The translations under genes and the position numbers were made by a program. The notes beneath the pieces were generated by a model. The model worked only from the letters and a program-made list of their open reading frames with translations, did not search any database and was not told the DNA's origin. Shown here in pieces: positions 16,982 through 25,096 of a stretch of DNA of 64,000 nt. Within the stretch, counting starts at the first letter, position 1. The number at the start of each line of letters is the position of its first letter. The stretch is from UBA7672 sp038326205. Its GTDB lineage: Bacteria > Pseudomonadota > Alphaproteobacteria > Caulobacterales > Hyphomonadaceae. The stretch covers positions 6,328-70,327 of the forward strand of contig JBBQJV010000012.1 in assembly GCA_038326205.1 (NCBI GenBank), written 5' to 3'.

Positions 16982-17869
16982 ATGACGCGCGCCGATGCCA
17001 GCCCTACTAACGCAGACCGGAAATTCCTCAAGCGGGCGATGAGCGCACCTCTGCTGGAACGCGACCACGAGCTCGACCTCGCAAGGCGCTGGCGCGACCA
17101 CAATGACCAGCGCGCGCTGCACGAACTCTGCACCGCTTACATGCGCTTGGTCGTCGCCATAGCCGCCCGGTTCCGCAACTACGGTCTGCCGATGTCGGAC
17201 CTCGTTCAGGAAGGCAATGTCGGCCTGATGCTCGCCGCTTCACGTTTCGAGCCGGAACGTGAACTGCGTTTCTCGACCTATGCCACATGGTGGATCCGCT
17301 CCTGCGTGCAGGACTATATCCTGCGCAACTGGTCGATCGTGCGCACCGGAACGACGGCCGCGCACAAATCTCTCTTCTTCAATCTTCGTCGTCTCCGCGC
17401 GCTATTGCAGGACCCCAGTGATGGCGGGCTGTCGGCGGAAAATCGCATGCGCGTCGCGCATGCATTGCGCGTCGAAGAACGTGAAGTCGATCATATGGCT
17501 TCGCGCCTCTCCGCTTCGGACCGCTCCCTGAATGCACCGATCGGCGAAGACGGCGACGCTGAATGGCAAGACCTGCTGCCCGACGCCGGCGTGTTGCCGG
17601 AAGATGCGACCATGATCTCTCACGATCGCGCTGCACGCGGGGCATGGCTTGCCGAAGCGCTCTCGCGCCTCACCGACCGCGAGAAACTGATCATCCACGA
17701 GCGCCGCCTCGTCGATGAGGGCGTCACGCTGGAATCCCTCGGCAAGAAACTCGGCGTCTCGAAAGAGCGCGTCCGCCAGATCGAACACCAGGCGCTGCAG
17801 AAACTCCGCAATGCCCTCACCCGCATAGTCGGCGATCCGGAAGCAGCGGGCCTAATTCCGTCTGTCTAG
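16982..17869 (+). CDS. rpoH: RpoH-type (sigma-32) RNA polymerase sigma factor
   Basis: A 295-residue alternative sigma factor. Region 2 is clear (LVVAIAARFRNYGLPMSDLV, then STYATWWIRSCVQDYILRNW). The RpoH box appears as HKSLFFNLRRLRA, which separates it from RpoD. Region 4 is SKERVRQIEHQALQKLR. Start 16982 gives the family-like N-terminus (a short lead then RAMSAPLLERDHE); ATG 16967 is also possible and the frame extends to 16913. Alphaproteobacteria often carry two rpoH genes; this looks like the RpoH2 kind. It would direct stress-response transcription. Confidence 0.88.
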   Translation: MTRADASPTNADRKFLKRAMSAPLLERDHELDLARRWRDHNDQRALHELCTAYMRLVVAIAARFRNYGLPMSDLVQEGNVGLMLAASRFEPERELRFSTYATWWIRSCVQDYILRNWSIVRTGTTAAHKSLFFNLRRLRALLQDPSDGGLSAENRMRVAHALRVEEREVDHMASRLSASDRSLNAPIGEDGDAEWQDLLPDAGVLPEDATMISHDRAARGAWLAEALSRLTDREKLIIHERRLVDEGVTLESLGKKLGVSKERVRQIEHQALQKLRNALTRIVGDPEAAGLIPSV

Positions 17870-17910
17870 ATCTGTCGTCAGGTCAGACGGCGCGCAGCAA
17901 AGGATTGACC

Positions 17911-18204
17911 ATGTCCACCGCAAGCCAACGCCCCACGTCGAAAGGCAAGAGCGGCGCATCGACGTCCAGCAATGAGACGCCCGTCAGCACCGCTGAACAG
18001 CCTAACCCTCCCTCAGATCCCAACACACGCGCGTCCCGCCCGCCAAAACCGGCGCCCCAAACACAGGCAACAGACGACACAACGCTTGGCGCCGCGGTCT
18101 CGCCAAAACCTGCGGACAAGGCGAATGGCCGTGATCATCCGACTGAGTCCGAACACGACCATGCGCACCAGAAGTTGAAAGGCACATCAGCCGAGCGCCC
18201 GTAG
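17911..18204 (+). CDS. Small disordered hypothetical protein
   Basis: A 97-residue frame rich in Ser, Thr, Pro, Gln and Lys with a His-containing tail (SEHDHAHQKLKG). AAAGGA lies seven bases before ATG 17911. There is no predicted fold or known family. It follows rpoH by 41 bp. It may be a genuine low-complexity protein, but coding status is uncertain. Confidence 0.45.
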   Translation: MSTASQRPTSKGKSGASTSSNETPVSTAEQPNPPSDPNTRASRPPKPAPQTQATDDTTLGAAVSPKPADKANGRDHPTESEHDHAHQKLKGTSAERP

Positions 18205-18207
18205 GCT

Positions 18208-18901
18208 TCAGACTACCTCAACCTGCGCCCGGTACGTCAGGCGGAGCACCGGCTGCCCCGCCCCCGCCTGCATCAGCGCCATGCGTACCAATCCGCCCGC
18301 GCCCGCGCACCTTCGCGTCGACACGCACATCCACTTCGGCAAAGCCCCGCCGTTCGCCCACGTCAAACCTGATCCCGCTCGCCGACAACACCGCATCGCC
18401 ATCGCCGGGCCGCACGGCAAGTCCCCTAATCACGCCCTCAACGATAGAAAAATACGGCACGTCGATCAGGTCATCGAGCGCGCGGACCCGCCAATGCTCC
18501 TCTGCCCACAGGCCGAGCTTTCCTGCCCTCGCCTCGTTCTCCAGCGCCAGCAGCCGCCGCGCCCGCTTCGCATTGTCCGGATAGGTCCGCACCCGCGCTG
18601 ACACCTGTCGCGGCTCAGCCTGCCATACCAGAGCCTCGCCTGCCGCCCGACCGAAGCTCGCTCCATGTTGCTGCGCGCGCCCCCCGCCCCGGGCTCGTCG
18701 GCCCGGTCGCCATGGCCCGCCAACGGCGCCTCGACCTCGGCCAGCCTGAACCGCAGTCCGGTATCGAGCGCCAGCGAATCACCATCCAGCACCCGGGCCA
18801 CCCGTCCCCCCCTCGCCCTCGGCCTTGGCAAGGTCGCCGTCCTGCGAACACGCCGCCGCCAGGCTGGCGAGCACAAAGCTGCGCCGCGACCATTTGCTCA
18901 C
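18208..18901 (-). pseudogene. Degenerate thermonuclease (SNase)-like lipoprotein gene
   Basis: Three frames must be joined to rebuild the protein. It starts at GTG 18901 (SKWSRRSFVLASLAAACSQDG, a lipoprotein leader). A run of seven Gs near 18805 shifts frame into GRVARVLDGDSLALDTGLRF. After LWYGRLSRDR near 18610, about 35 codons of the usual domain are missing and the frame changes to SARVRTYPDNAKRARRLLAL. A third shift near 18270 leads to PVLRLTYRAQVEVV and the stop at 18208. An intact gene would encode an exported OB-fold nuclease-like protein. The internal deletion argues for true decay rather than only sequencing error. Confidence 0.8.
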
Positions 18902-19048
18902 CCAGGCTGTGTTATCGCCTGCCCCCGGCATCGCCCCGTCATCAGCCCTGAGGCGGACAGCATGGCGCACCTGGTCCCCCTCGGGGGCCAACAACAGGGA
19001 CAACCGCGCTGGCGAACCGCCCGTTTTACAGGCATAAGACCCCCCGCC

Positions 19049-19125
19049 GACTCCGTAGCTCAGCAGGATAGAGCATCGGTTTCCTAAACCGGAGGTCGCA
19101 GGTTCGAATCCTGCCGGGGTCGCCA
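19049..19125 (+). tRNA. tRNA-Arg(CCT)
   Basis: A 77-nt tRNA with acceptor GACTCCG/CGGGGTC, D-arm AGCTCAGCAGGATAGAGC, anticodon stem TCGGT/ACCGG with loop TTCCTAA (anticodon CCT), T-arm GCAGGTTCGAATCCTGC and encoded CCA. Confidence 0.95.
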
Positions 19126-19301
19126 AAATCCGCTCGCCGTTAACCATATCGGCAGCCAAACCGGCCAGCCTTCTACTTGATGACAGAGCAGTTAGGACGA
19201 TTCCTCACAGTGTGTGGCGCCAGCAGACATTGCGCGGAATATGTAGCCCTCGTAGATAATGTCGCTTCAGGGCCGCATCCGTCACGCGGCGGGACCGATC
19301 G

Positions 19302-20360
19302 ATGGAATTTTTCTCCAGCATTGTGAAGACGTTGCAGGACGCTTGGGTCTGGCTTGAACAGTCCCTGTCAGGCACGCCCGCGCTAGCCGGCATCGGCATG
19401 ATTCTCGCCGCCGTCGGCGGGTTCATCCTGTTGGTCATGGGCCTGGGGGGTCTTGTCCGTCTCGCCTTTGCGATGCGCCGTGGTGCGCTCGCCTCCCGCG
19501 TCCGCCGCGATGATGAAGTCGGCGCCCGCGTGGTGGTCGTGCGTGGCGGCAAGGGCCGCCGCCGCACCATCTCAGCTTTCCTCGGCGATGCTGTCGAGAG
19601 GCACCTCAAGTCTTTCATGTTCGGCGGCCCGTTCCGCGTCACCTTCTATCCCGGCAATCTCGAGGGGGACGAGCGCGCAGCTCAGCTGATGAAGCGCACC
19701 GAGGCTGATCTCATCCTCTGGGCCGAGGAGCCTCGCGGCACCAGGGGCGTCGCGCGCATGCTGGCCCGCCCGTCCAACACGTTCGATCCGCCGCGCCAGC
19801 CGATCACCCTCGTCATGCCGAAGGAGAAGGCGGCATGGAATGATGCGCTCTCGCGCGCCATGGCCTACGCCGCTGCCAAGCAGTATCGCCCGGCCCTTGG
19901 TCGTCCGCAGGATTTCCGCGCCGAGCGCCTGCAGCCCGTCGTCGAGACGGTGCTCAACATCCTCGCCGACCGCCCGCGCGCCGATCAGGCCCTGCTCGCC
20001 GAAATGGTGGACGACAGTTCCGCCGGCGCGCTGCAGCTTGCCTTCTCCGGCAACGACCAGTGGATCGATCGTTCGGTCGACATCGCCCGCACCACGATCT
20101 CGGAGATCAACCGCTCCGCCGCGCCCGACCGCTGGATTGCCGCCAACATCACACTCGGCCGCGCGCTCCGCCTAAAAGCCGAGAAGCGTTTCGATCCGGT
20201 GATGCTGCGCGAAGGCATCGCGCATCTGACGGAAGCCCTCGAAGCCCTGCGCTCCGAGCCGCGCCTCAAGCTGGCCGAGAGCGCCGCGCAAGCCATCGGC
20301 GAAGCACAGAAGCTCCTCGGCACCCGCCGCAAATTCTCCATCTCCGGCGGCGGCATCTAG
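19302..20360 (+). CDS. Hypothetical membrane-anchored protein
   Basis: A 352-residue protein. After an amphipathic start, one strong membrane helix lies at about 28-54 (GIGMILAAVGGFILLVMGLG), followed by a basic segment (AMRRGALASRVRRDDE). Residues 72-150 look like an alpha/beta domain (VVVVRGGKGRRRTISAFLGD, FRVTFYPGNLEGDE). The C-terminal half is helical and could be repeat-like (ALSRAMAYAAAKQYRPALG, IAANITLGRALRLKAEKR). No family recognised. It stands alone after tRNA-Arg. Confidence 0.8.
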   Translation: MEFFSSIVKTLQDAWVWLEQSLSGTPALAGIGMILAAVGGFILLVMGLGGLVRLAFAMRRGALASRVRRDDEVGARVVVVRGGKGRRRTISAFLGDAVERHLKSFMFGGPFRVTFYPGNLEGDERAAQLMKRTEADLILWAEEPRGTRGVARMLARPSNTFDPPRQPITLVMPKEKAAWNDALSRAMAYAAAKQYRPALGRPQDFRAERLQPVVETVLNILADRPRADQALLAEMVDDSSAGALQLAFSGNDQWIDRSVDIARTTISEINRSAAPDRWIAANITLGRALRLKAEKRFDPVMLREGIAHLTEALEALRSEPRLKLAESAAQAIGEAQKLLGTRRKFSISGGGI

Positions 20361-20392
20361 CCTTTTATTCGCAAAACCTTGCCCGCTCGTCC

Positions 20393-20493
20393 CGACGAAA
20401 GTCTGGACCCAGGGCAGACGGCAAGCCTTGTTCCGGCTTGCCGCTTCAACTCAGTACGGGGTTAATGCCGTTCCTGGATCCCGACTTTCGTCG
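20393..20493. repeat. Intergenic long palindrome, copy 1
   Basis: The outer arms CGACGAAAGTC and GACTTTCGTCG extend through near-matching TGGACCCAGG and CCTGGATCCC. An inner hairpin GGCAAGCC/GGCTTGCC lies in the middle. It separates convergent genes and resembles the other two ~100-bp palindromes in this window. Confidence 0.75.
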
Positions 20494-20517
20494 TGATGCG
20501 TGGCGCTCGCGGAACGC

Positions 20518-20943
20518 TCAGGCAGCTTCCTTCTTCGACGCGCACTTCGCGCACAGGCATTTTCCCGTCAGGTACTCGTTCACATAGGCCTCACCATAGT
20601 CGTAGCCCAGTTCCTCGCCGACCTTGATGCTGCGGCGCGCGAAGATCCACACGCGCCCCTTCGCGATCTCGATCTCGCAGTTCGGCCGGCACGAATGGTT
20701 GATATAACGCGCCGTGTTCCAGCGCGGAGAGCCATCAATCGTCTTCCGCGAGTTGATCTCGAACAGGTAGAGTGAGTTGCTCTTGCGCCTTTCCTCCGCC
20801 GTGATGGGAACACCCGTGTACTCGATCACGCACGCCCCTTTGGGGATGGGCGAGCCCGCAAACAATCCAAGCCCGGCGCTTGCCCGCTTCACACCCAACT
20901 CGAAGTCACCGGGCTTGTAGCGTCTGCGTATCGTTACCGTCAT
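20518..20943 (-). CDS. SET-domain protein lysine methyltransferase-like protein
   Basis: A 141-residue SET protein. Visible motifs are AGLGLFAGSPIPKGACVIEYTG (cofactor site), ARYINHSCRPNCEIE (NHSC pseudoknot motif) and GEELGYDYGEAY. The C-terminal CLCAKCASKK resembles a post-SET zinc-binding Cys pattern. It would transfer methyl groups from SAM to lysine on a protein. Bacterial SET proteins of this size occur in several lineages; the target here is unknown. Confidence 0.88.
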   Translation of the reverse strand: MTVTIRRRYKPGDFELGVKRASAGLGLFAGSPIPKGACVIEYTGVPITAEERRKSNSLYLFEINSRKTIDGSPRWNTARYINHSCRPNCEIEIAKGRVWIFARRSIKVGEELGYDYGEAYVNEYLTGKCLCAKCASKKEAA

Positions 20944-21108
20944 GCGTCTCTCTGTTGGTCGTGTCGGTTGGGATGCTCTTCATGGGGAAGACAGCGCATC
21001 TCGCCAAGCCCAAAATCATCGCTGCCGCCGCAGAACTGGCAGTCCGCCTCAAAGACCGACACCTGGCTCGGCCCCAAGAATGACCCCGTCGTCGCCACGC
21101 CCCTATTC

Positions 21109-21218
21109 TCATTCCGGACACGCGCAAAGCGTGCGAGCGGGAACCCAGGACAACATGCGCCAGCGCAAGCAGTTCAAGGTTCCGGGTCTCCGACGCTTCG
21201 CGTCTTCGCCCGGAATGA
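21109..21218. repeat. Intergenic long palindrome, copy 2
   Basis: Outer arms TCATTCCGG and CCGGAATGA enclose partially complementary GC-rich sequence, including GCGCAAAGCGTGCG and GACGCTTCGCGTC hairpins. It is similar in ends and size to the palindrome at 34842-34943. Confidence 0.7.
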
Positions 21219-21384
21219 CTGTGATCAAGGCAAACAGCTCGGGAGTTACGCCCCGTTTTGTTGGAAGGCCGCTGCGCAGACTCGGAGGAAACGCTATAAT
21301 CTTCTCCAGTGATCTCAAGCCTCTGCCCGAAATTTTTGGCGGATCAACGTTGGTCAAATCGGCCGGCCTCCCAGTGCACGTATA

Positions 21385-21930
21385 ATCGCGCCCATCAAAC
21401 GCCGAGGCCTACCGATCTGGCTGCTGCGCGACATCCCGGCGCTGCTGGATGTCCTGATCGGCTTCTTGCCGTTGATGATCCTGGTGATCACCAACGGCTT
21501 CAAAGCCAAACGTGGAAAGAAGGTCCCCAGATCAGCCTACGACGACTTTCCCATTCCCCTCTCCCACGCGCCGAAGCAAGACCAGACTTCGTCTTGCAGC
21601 GCGAAGCCTACCGCCGCCTCGGCTGGGATTGCCGCGTCGTTGAGTTCACCCTCATGGAAGTCTCCGACGACTGGAACGATACCACGCGCCGCTTCCAGTC
21701 CTATCAACGCGCCTTCGACAATCTCGAAGCCTGCGCCTATGTCCATGCGCTCTGCGAACGCTACAGCATCAATGAGCGCGATACGCACAAGAGCAGCAAC
21801 GGCTTCCGCCCACGCTCTTCGAGCTTCGGCGGACAAGTCGCCGATGAAGGAAAACAACACCGTTCTTTTTCCTCGCTTAGTGCGCAGCATTGGGGGAGGC
21901 GGACATTCCCGGAAGACGCTTCAATCTAGC
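21385..21930 (+). pseudogene. Possible frame-disrupted gene next to the mobile element
   Basis: Two plausible coding segments lie in different frames. The first, to about 21560, reads RRGLPIWLLRDIPALLDVL followed by a membrane-like IGFLPLMILVITNGF. The second, about 21570-21790, reads REAYRRLGWDCRVVEFTLME and RAFDNLEACAYVHALCERYS. Neither has a good start and I cannot name a family. It may be a decayed gene, or two fragments. Confidence 0.3.
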
Positions 21931-21958
21931 AGAAGCATCACAAACAAGGTGGATCGCG

Positions 21959-21966
21959 ACGTCTGC
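21959..21966. repeat. Left 8-bp direct repeat (target-site duplication)
   Basis: ACGTCTGC directly abuts the left inverted repeat. The identical octamer abuts the right inverted repeat at 23235-23242. Confidence 0.8.
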
Positions 21967-21992
21967 CGGACTTATGTATCAAATGCACCAAG
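21967..21992 (+). repeat. Left terminal inverted repeat
   Basis: A 26-bp end of the element, matching the right end at 24 positions; the two differences are T/G at position 13 and A/G at position 16. Confidence 0.85.
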
Positions 21993-22051
21993 GGCGTTCG
22001 CACGCCGGGGCGGTATGCTGTGAGTAGCGCCTTCAAAATCCCCTAGTATTT

Positions 22052-22159
22052 TCAGGGCGCGCCCAAGATCGCCTTGTCGGCGCTGATCCAGAGTGCGGCT
22101 GCGAACAGCAGCAGCAGGGCGACAATGACGCCCAAAGGGACGAGTTTTCCGCGCTTCAT
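22052..22159 (-). CDS. 35-residue single-TM small protein inside the mobile element
   Basis: ATG 22159 opens a frame reading MKRGKLVPLGVIVALLLLFA and then AALWISADKAILGAP. A basic N-terminus is followed by one membrane helix (about residues 8-26) and a short polar tail. AAGG lies nine bases upstream. No known family; coding status rests on composition and start context. Confidence 0.45.
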   Translation of the reverse strand: MKRGKLVPLGVIVALLLLFAAALWISADKAILGAP

Positions 22160-22246
22160 TGCTTTACCTTATGTGGCATCCCGCCGCCAACCGAAAGGGC
22201 GCGCGACGAGAGCTAGCCCGTGTGGGCGGCAGGCGCCGGGGCGGCG

Positions 22247-22705
22247 CTAATTAGTATATCGGCTTTTGGGCTCTGGCTCGAAGACGTAGGTGTCAGCTTC
22301 TCCAACAGTCAAAACGCTTTCCACCCCCAGATCACGAGTGTGGCCGAAGATGTCTTCGTACGGGACAGTGGCTTGGATGAAGACCACGTCACCTTCTTTG
22401 GCGGATTGTTTGACTGTTTGGAACAATGTAGCTGGATAGCCAATTTCCAAGTGCAAGACTTGCGGGGGCATGGCTACGGATTCGACGGCGATGGTTACCT
22501 TCTCCACTGTTCGCGGGGAGCCAGCGGAGAACAGGCGGCCAGTTCGTGGAAAGGCGAGGAATCGAACACCGTTTGTGGGCGTCTGCCCGAAATTCTTGAC
22601 GGTGAGTCTGACAACGAGTTGGTCATCGACTCGCACGCCCTGAACCTCACTGGTCACGCCCAGGTATGCGCTAGCGGAGATTGAAGAGGCTGAGCGAATT
22701 ACCAA
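22247..22705 (-). CDS. Hypothetical protein, possibly N-terminally truncated passenger
   Basis: A 152-residue frame with only a TTG start (22705). It contains SAYLGVTSEVQGVRVDDQL followed by VVRLTVKNFGQTPTNGVRFLA, a beta-sandwich-like pattern found at the C-terminal side of hypothetical proteins that usually start with one or two membrane helices. Those helices are absent here, so the gene may have lost its 5' part. It lies within the mobile element and is lower in GC than the surrounding core genes. Confidence 0.5.
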   Translation of the reverse strand: MVIRSASSISASAYLGVTSEVQGVRVDDQLVVRLTVKNFGQTPTNGVRFLAFPRTGRLFSAGSPRTVEKVTIAVESVAMPPQVLHLEIGYPATLFQTVKQSAKEGDVVFIQATVPYEDIFGHTRDLGVESVLTVGEADTYVFEPEPKSRYTN

Positions 22706-22838
22706 GCTTGCTGATCTAAAATACCATCACCCCGGTGCGGACGTATCTGACGCGCTTCTCACAAAGATAATCGATGGCGTGTACACCTCGGACTTCTTGA
22801 GGAAGCGCATGTTGAGGTACTTGGATGGGCTTTCGTAG
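22665..22838 (+). pseudogene. Fragment of an unidentified coding sequence inside the mobile element
   Basis: The plus strand reads ALAEIEEAERITKLADLKYH and then PGADVSDALLTKIIDGVYTS before FLRKRMLRYLDGLS and a TAG at 22836-22838. Composition looks coding, but there is no start codon in the frame and it overlaps the opposing frame. It is probably the 3' end of a broken gene. Confidence 0.35.
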
Positions 22839-22849
22839 CTTGCGCTGGT

Positions 22850-23176
22850 CTACCCGCCCCTAGCGTTCATCCGCTTCCTGCATTCCTTCACGCCATAGAT
22901 CACGCGAGCGCGGAGCTTCAGGTCTGCCACGTCCATTCCCTTGGACGCCATGATGTACTGAGCGATACTTACGGGCGTGTGATTGCCCGCCCGCTCGGCG
23001 TCACCGTTCAGTCTCATCAGCTCACCATTGGCGAAGCGGCGGGCGACAATCTTTGTGCAATAGCCAATGAGGGCAAGCGCCTGGTCTATGCGGTAGATCG
23101 CAGACTGCACGCCCTGAACCTGCGCCAGCAGTTCTTCACGCTTGCGGAGAAGGGCGTCTATTCCATCGGTGCTCAT
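22850..23176 (-). CDS. Hypothetical coiled-coil passenger protein of the mobile element
   Basis: A 108-residue protein. Residues 1-38 (GIDALLRKREELLAQVQGVQ, then IYRIDQALALIG) form a heptad-like helix. The rest is Arg/Lys rich and ends in GVKECRKRMNARGG. Similar short proteins beginning with this kind of helix are often found close to mobile elements, which is a recollection and not a search result. It lies 33 bp inside the right inverted repeat and reads inwards. Confidence 0.55.
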   Translation of the reverse strand: MSTDGIDALLRKREELLAQVQGVQSAIYRIDQALALIGYCTKIVARRFANGELMRLNGDAERAGNHTPVSIAQYIMASKGMDVADLKLRARVIYGVKECRKRMNARGG

Positions 23177-23208
23177 CCAAGAAAGATGGCCCCGGAGGAT
23201 TCAGTTTG

Positions 23209-23234
23209 CTTGGTGCATCTGCTACATAAGTCCG
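23209..23234 (-). repeat. Right terminal inverted repeat
   Basis: The reverse complement matches the left terminal repeat (21967-21992) at 24 of 26 positions. Confidence 0.85.
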
Positions 23235-23242
23235 ACGTCTGC
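23235..23242. repeat. Right 8-bp direct repeat (target-site duplication)
   Basis: ACGTCTGC, identical to 21959-21966, immediately outside the right inverted repeat. Confidence 0.8.
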
Positions 23243-23406
23243 GTCGCGGGGCGGGGGCAGCCACAGCTCGCGCGGCCCCCTTATTCGCTATTTGCAACTC
23301 ACCATTCGCCCACACACCACCTCAGCGCGCTCGAGCCTGAGACCGCTTCGGCGCGCGCAAACCCTGCCGCAGCGCATCAAATCCCGGAAACGCCCCAGTC
23401 TCGCCA

Positions 23407-23456
23407 TTGACACGCCGGATTACATGCGTAGTCTCAAATTAGATTACAGGTGTACC
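23407..23456 (+). promoter_or_regulatory. Promoter and two BlaI-type operators of the blaI/blaR1-like operon
   Basis: A TTGACA hexamer at 23407-23412 is followed by GATTACATGCGTAGTC (23418-23433) and GATTACAGGTGTACC (23442-23456). Each has the TACA-NN-(T/C)GTA dyad of BlaI/MecI operators. The copies are 24 bp apart and the second abuts the start codon, fitting autorepression. Confidence 0.65.
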
Positions 23457-23831
23457 ATGCAACAGATTTCCGACGCTGAAAGCCGCATCATGGAAGCCCT
23501 GTGGCGCAAGTCGCCACTCACGCCCGAACAGGTGATCGCCGCGGTCGGCCCGGAAAACGGCTGGGCCCCGGCAACCGTGAAGACTCTGATCACTCGCCTG
23601 CTCAAGAAGAAAGCCATCGCCGGCGCCCGCGAAGCCGACGGCTATTGTTACCGCCCGCTGATCGCCCGCGCCGCCTACGTCCAGTCCGAAAGTCAGGGTC
23701 TGCTAGACCGCCTGTTCAAGGGCGAGGTCGCGCCACTCGTCGCTCACTTCGCCGAGAACCGCCGCCTCAGCGCCAAGGATGTCAAACAGCTCAAGGCTCT
23801 CATCGCCAAAATCGAGGAGGACAAGAAATGA
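23457..23831 (+). CDS. BlaI/MecI family transcriptional repressor
   Basis: A 124-residue winged-helix repressor. QQISDAESRIMEALWRKSPL opens the family's DNA-binding domain, with VKTLITRLLKKKAI as the recognition region, and a C-terminal dimerisation helix. A cleavage-site region between the domains is plausible. Start 23457 was chosen because the longer frame upstream crosses the operators. The last bases overlap the next start (ATGA), so it is co-translated with the M56 peptidase gene that should inactivate it. Confidence 0.9.
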   Translation: MQQISDAESRIMEALWRKSPLTPEQVIAAVGPENGWAPATVKTLITRLLKKKAIAGAREADGYCYRPLIARAAYVQSESQGLLDRLFKGEVAPLVAHFAENRRLSAKDVKQLKALIAKIEEDKK

Positions 23832-25042
23832 GCGCGTTCCTCGACACCATTATCGAGCTCAACATCGCAGCCGCCGCCGCCATTCTATTTGTGTTGCTCG
23901 TCCGCCGCCCTGCCACGCGACTGCTCGGACCCCGCGCCGTCTACAGCCTCTGGGCCATCGTGCCTGTCGTCATGGCCGCCACCTTCCTGCCGGAGCGCAC
24001 GACCGAAACCTTCGTCACTGAATTCCTGATCGGCGGCATCCCGGCCAGCCTCGCCGCCGCGCGCCTCGAAGCCGCAGCGTCGTGGTTGCCCGCCGCAAGT
24101 GGCATTGCATGGCTCGCAGGCATCGCCGCGCTCGCCCTCCTATTCATCCGCCGCCAGCGCGCCTTCCTGCGTGACGCAGACATCGGCCTCGCCGGCCCCG
24201 CCATCGTCGGCTTCCGCCATCCACGCATCGTCACGCCCGACGATTTCGCGCGCCGCTTCAGCCACGATGAGCGCAGGCTGATCCTCACACACGAGCAGGT
24301 CCACATCGACCGCAACGACGCACGCATCAACGCTTTCGTCGCTGTCCTGCGCTGCGTCTTCTGGTTCAACCCGCTGATCCATATGGGCGCCAAGGCTCTG
24401 CGCAAGGATCAGGAATTGTCGTGCGACGCCGAAGTAATCGACCGCCGCCCACGCGTCCGCCGTGCCTATGCCGAAACACTTTTGAAGACGCACCTCGTTG
24501 CGCGCCCGCTCCCCGTCGGCTGCTACTGGTCCGCCGAGCCGCAACACCCGCTCACCGAGCGCATCGACTTGATCGCCCGCAAGCCGATCTCGTCGCGCCG
24601 TCGCGCTGCCGCCGCCATCCTCGTGATGTCGCTCACCGCCGGCGCCGGCGTCACCGCCTGGGCAGCCCAACCGGAACGCACCATCTTCCGCGAAACAGCC
24701 GACGTGCTCCTGCCGTTCGAGCCGATCGCAACCGGCGGACAGGTCGCGACACATGCGACCCAGCCGCGCGTGGTCCCCGCCTCCTTCATGGCCCCGGCCT
24801 TGCCGCGTGACTGGAGCGCACACTCCGAACTCGTCGCCGAAGTCTGTCTCTCGCAAGGGGGCAATGTCGACAGCGCAAGGCTCGTTAAATCATCCGGCGA
24901 CAATCGCGTCGACGACGCCTCGCTCCGCTCGCTCGAACGCACCCGCTTCGAACCAGCCATGCACAATGGCCGTCCCGTGGCGGTGTGCCGTCAGCAGATC
25001 ACCCTCGAATTCAGTCCGGCGCCAAACGGTTCACCGCCCTAG
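23828..25042 (+). CDS. BlaR1-like M56 metallopeptidase with C-terminal TonB domain
   Basis: A 404-residue membrane peptidase. N-terminal membrane helices lie at about 11-25, 38-54 and 90-107. The zinc motif HEQVH is at 155-159, with the downstream acidic ligand near ELSCDAE (about 197-203), and another membrane helix at about 258-275. Residues 325-400 form a TonB C-terminal-like domain (VAEVCLSQGGNVDSARLVKS, LERTRFEPA). It would respond to a periplasmic cue and cleave the BlaI-like repressor. The sensor is therefore a TonB-like domain and not the beta-lactam-binding domain of classical BlaR1. Confidence 0.88.
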   Translation: MSAFLDTIIELNIAAAAAILFVLLVRRPATRLLGPRAVYSLWAIVPVVMAATFLPERTTETFVTEFLIGGIPASLAAARLEAAASWLPAASGIAWLAGIAALALLFIRRQRAFLRDADIGLAGPAIVGFRHPRIVTPDDFARRFSHDERRLILTHEQVHIDRNDARINAFVAVLRCVFWFNPLIHMGAKALRKDQELSCDAEVIDRRPRVRRAYAETLLKTHLVARPLPVGCYWSAEPQHPLTERIDLIARKPISSRRRAAAAILVMSLTAGAGVTAWAAQPERTIFRETADVLLPFEPIATGGQVATHATQPRVVPASFMAPALPRDWSAHSELVAEVCLSQGGNVDSARLVKSSGDNRVDDASLRSLERTRFEPAMHNGRPVAVCRQQITLEFSPAPNGSPP

Positions 25043-25096
25043 ATCCGGCCCGCCACGCACCCGCCTATCTCGCTCACCTAGCCTGGGAGATCTCCA

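Larger units (their letters stand above)
21967..23234. mobile_element. 1,268-bp element with 26-bp terminal inverted repeats and no recognisable transposase
   Basis: The left end 21967-21992 (CGGACTTATGTATCAAATGC then ACCAAG) and the reverse complement of 23209-23234 (CGGACTTATGTAGCAGATGC then ACCAAG) agree at 24 of 26 positions. The octamer ACGTCTGC abuts both ends, as expected of a target-site duplication. Inside are minus-strand frames of 35, 152 and 108 residues and a plus-strand fragment, none resembling a transposase. It is best explained as a non-autonomous insertion element carrying passenger genes. An 8-bp duplication is known for several families, including IS1595, IS66 and ISL3; I cannot assign one. 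Confidence 0.8.

Noticed and set aside
20971..21083. Small plus-strand frame reading LFMGKTAHLAKPKIIAAAAE
   Set aside because: It has no clear ribosome site and overlaps the leader of the SET gene; too weak to call.
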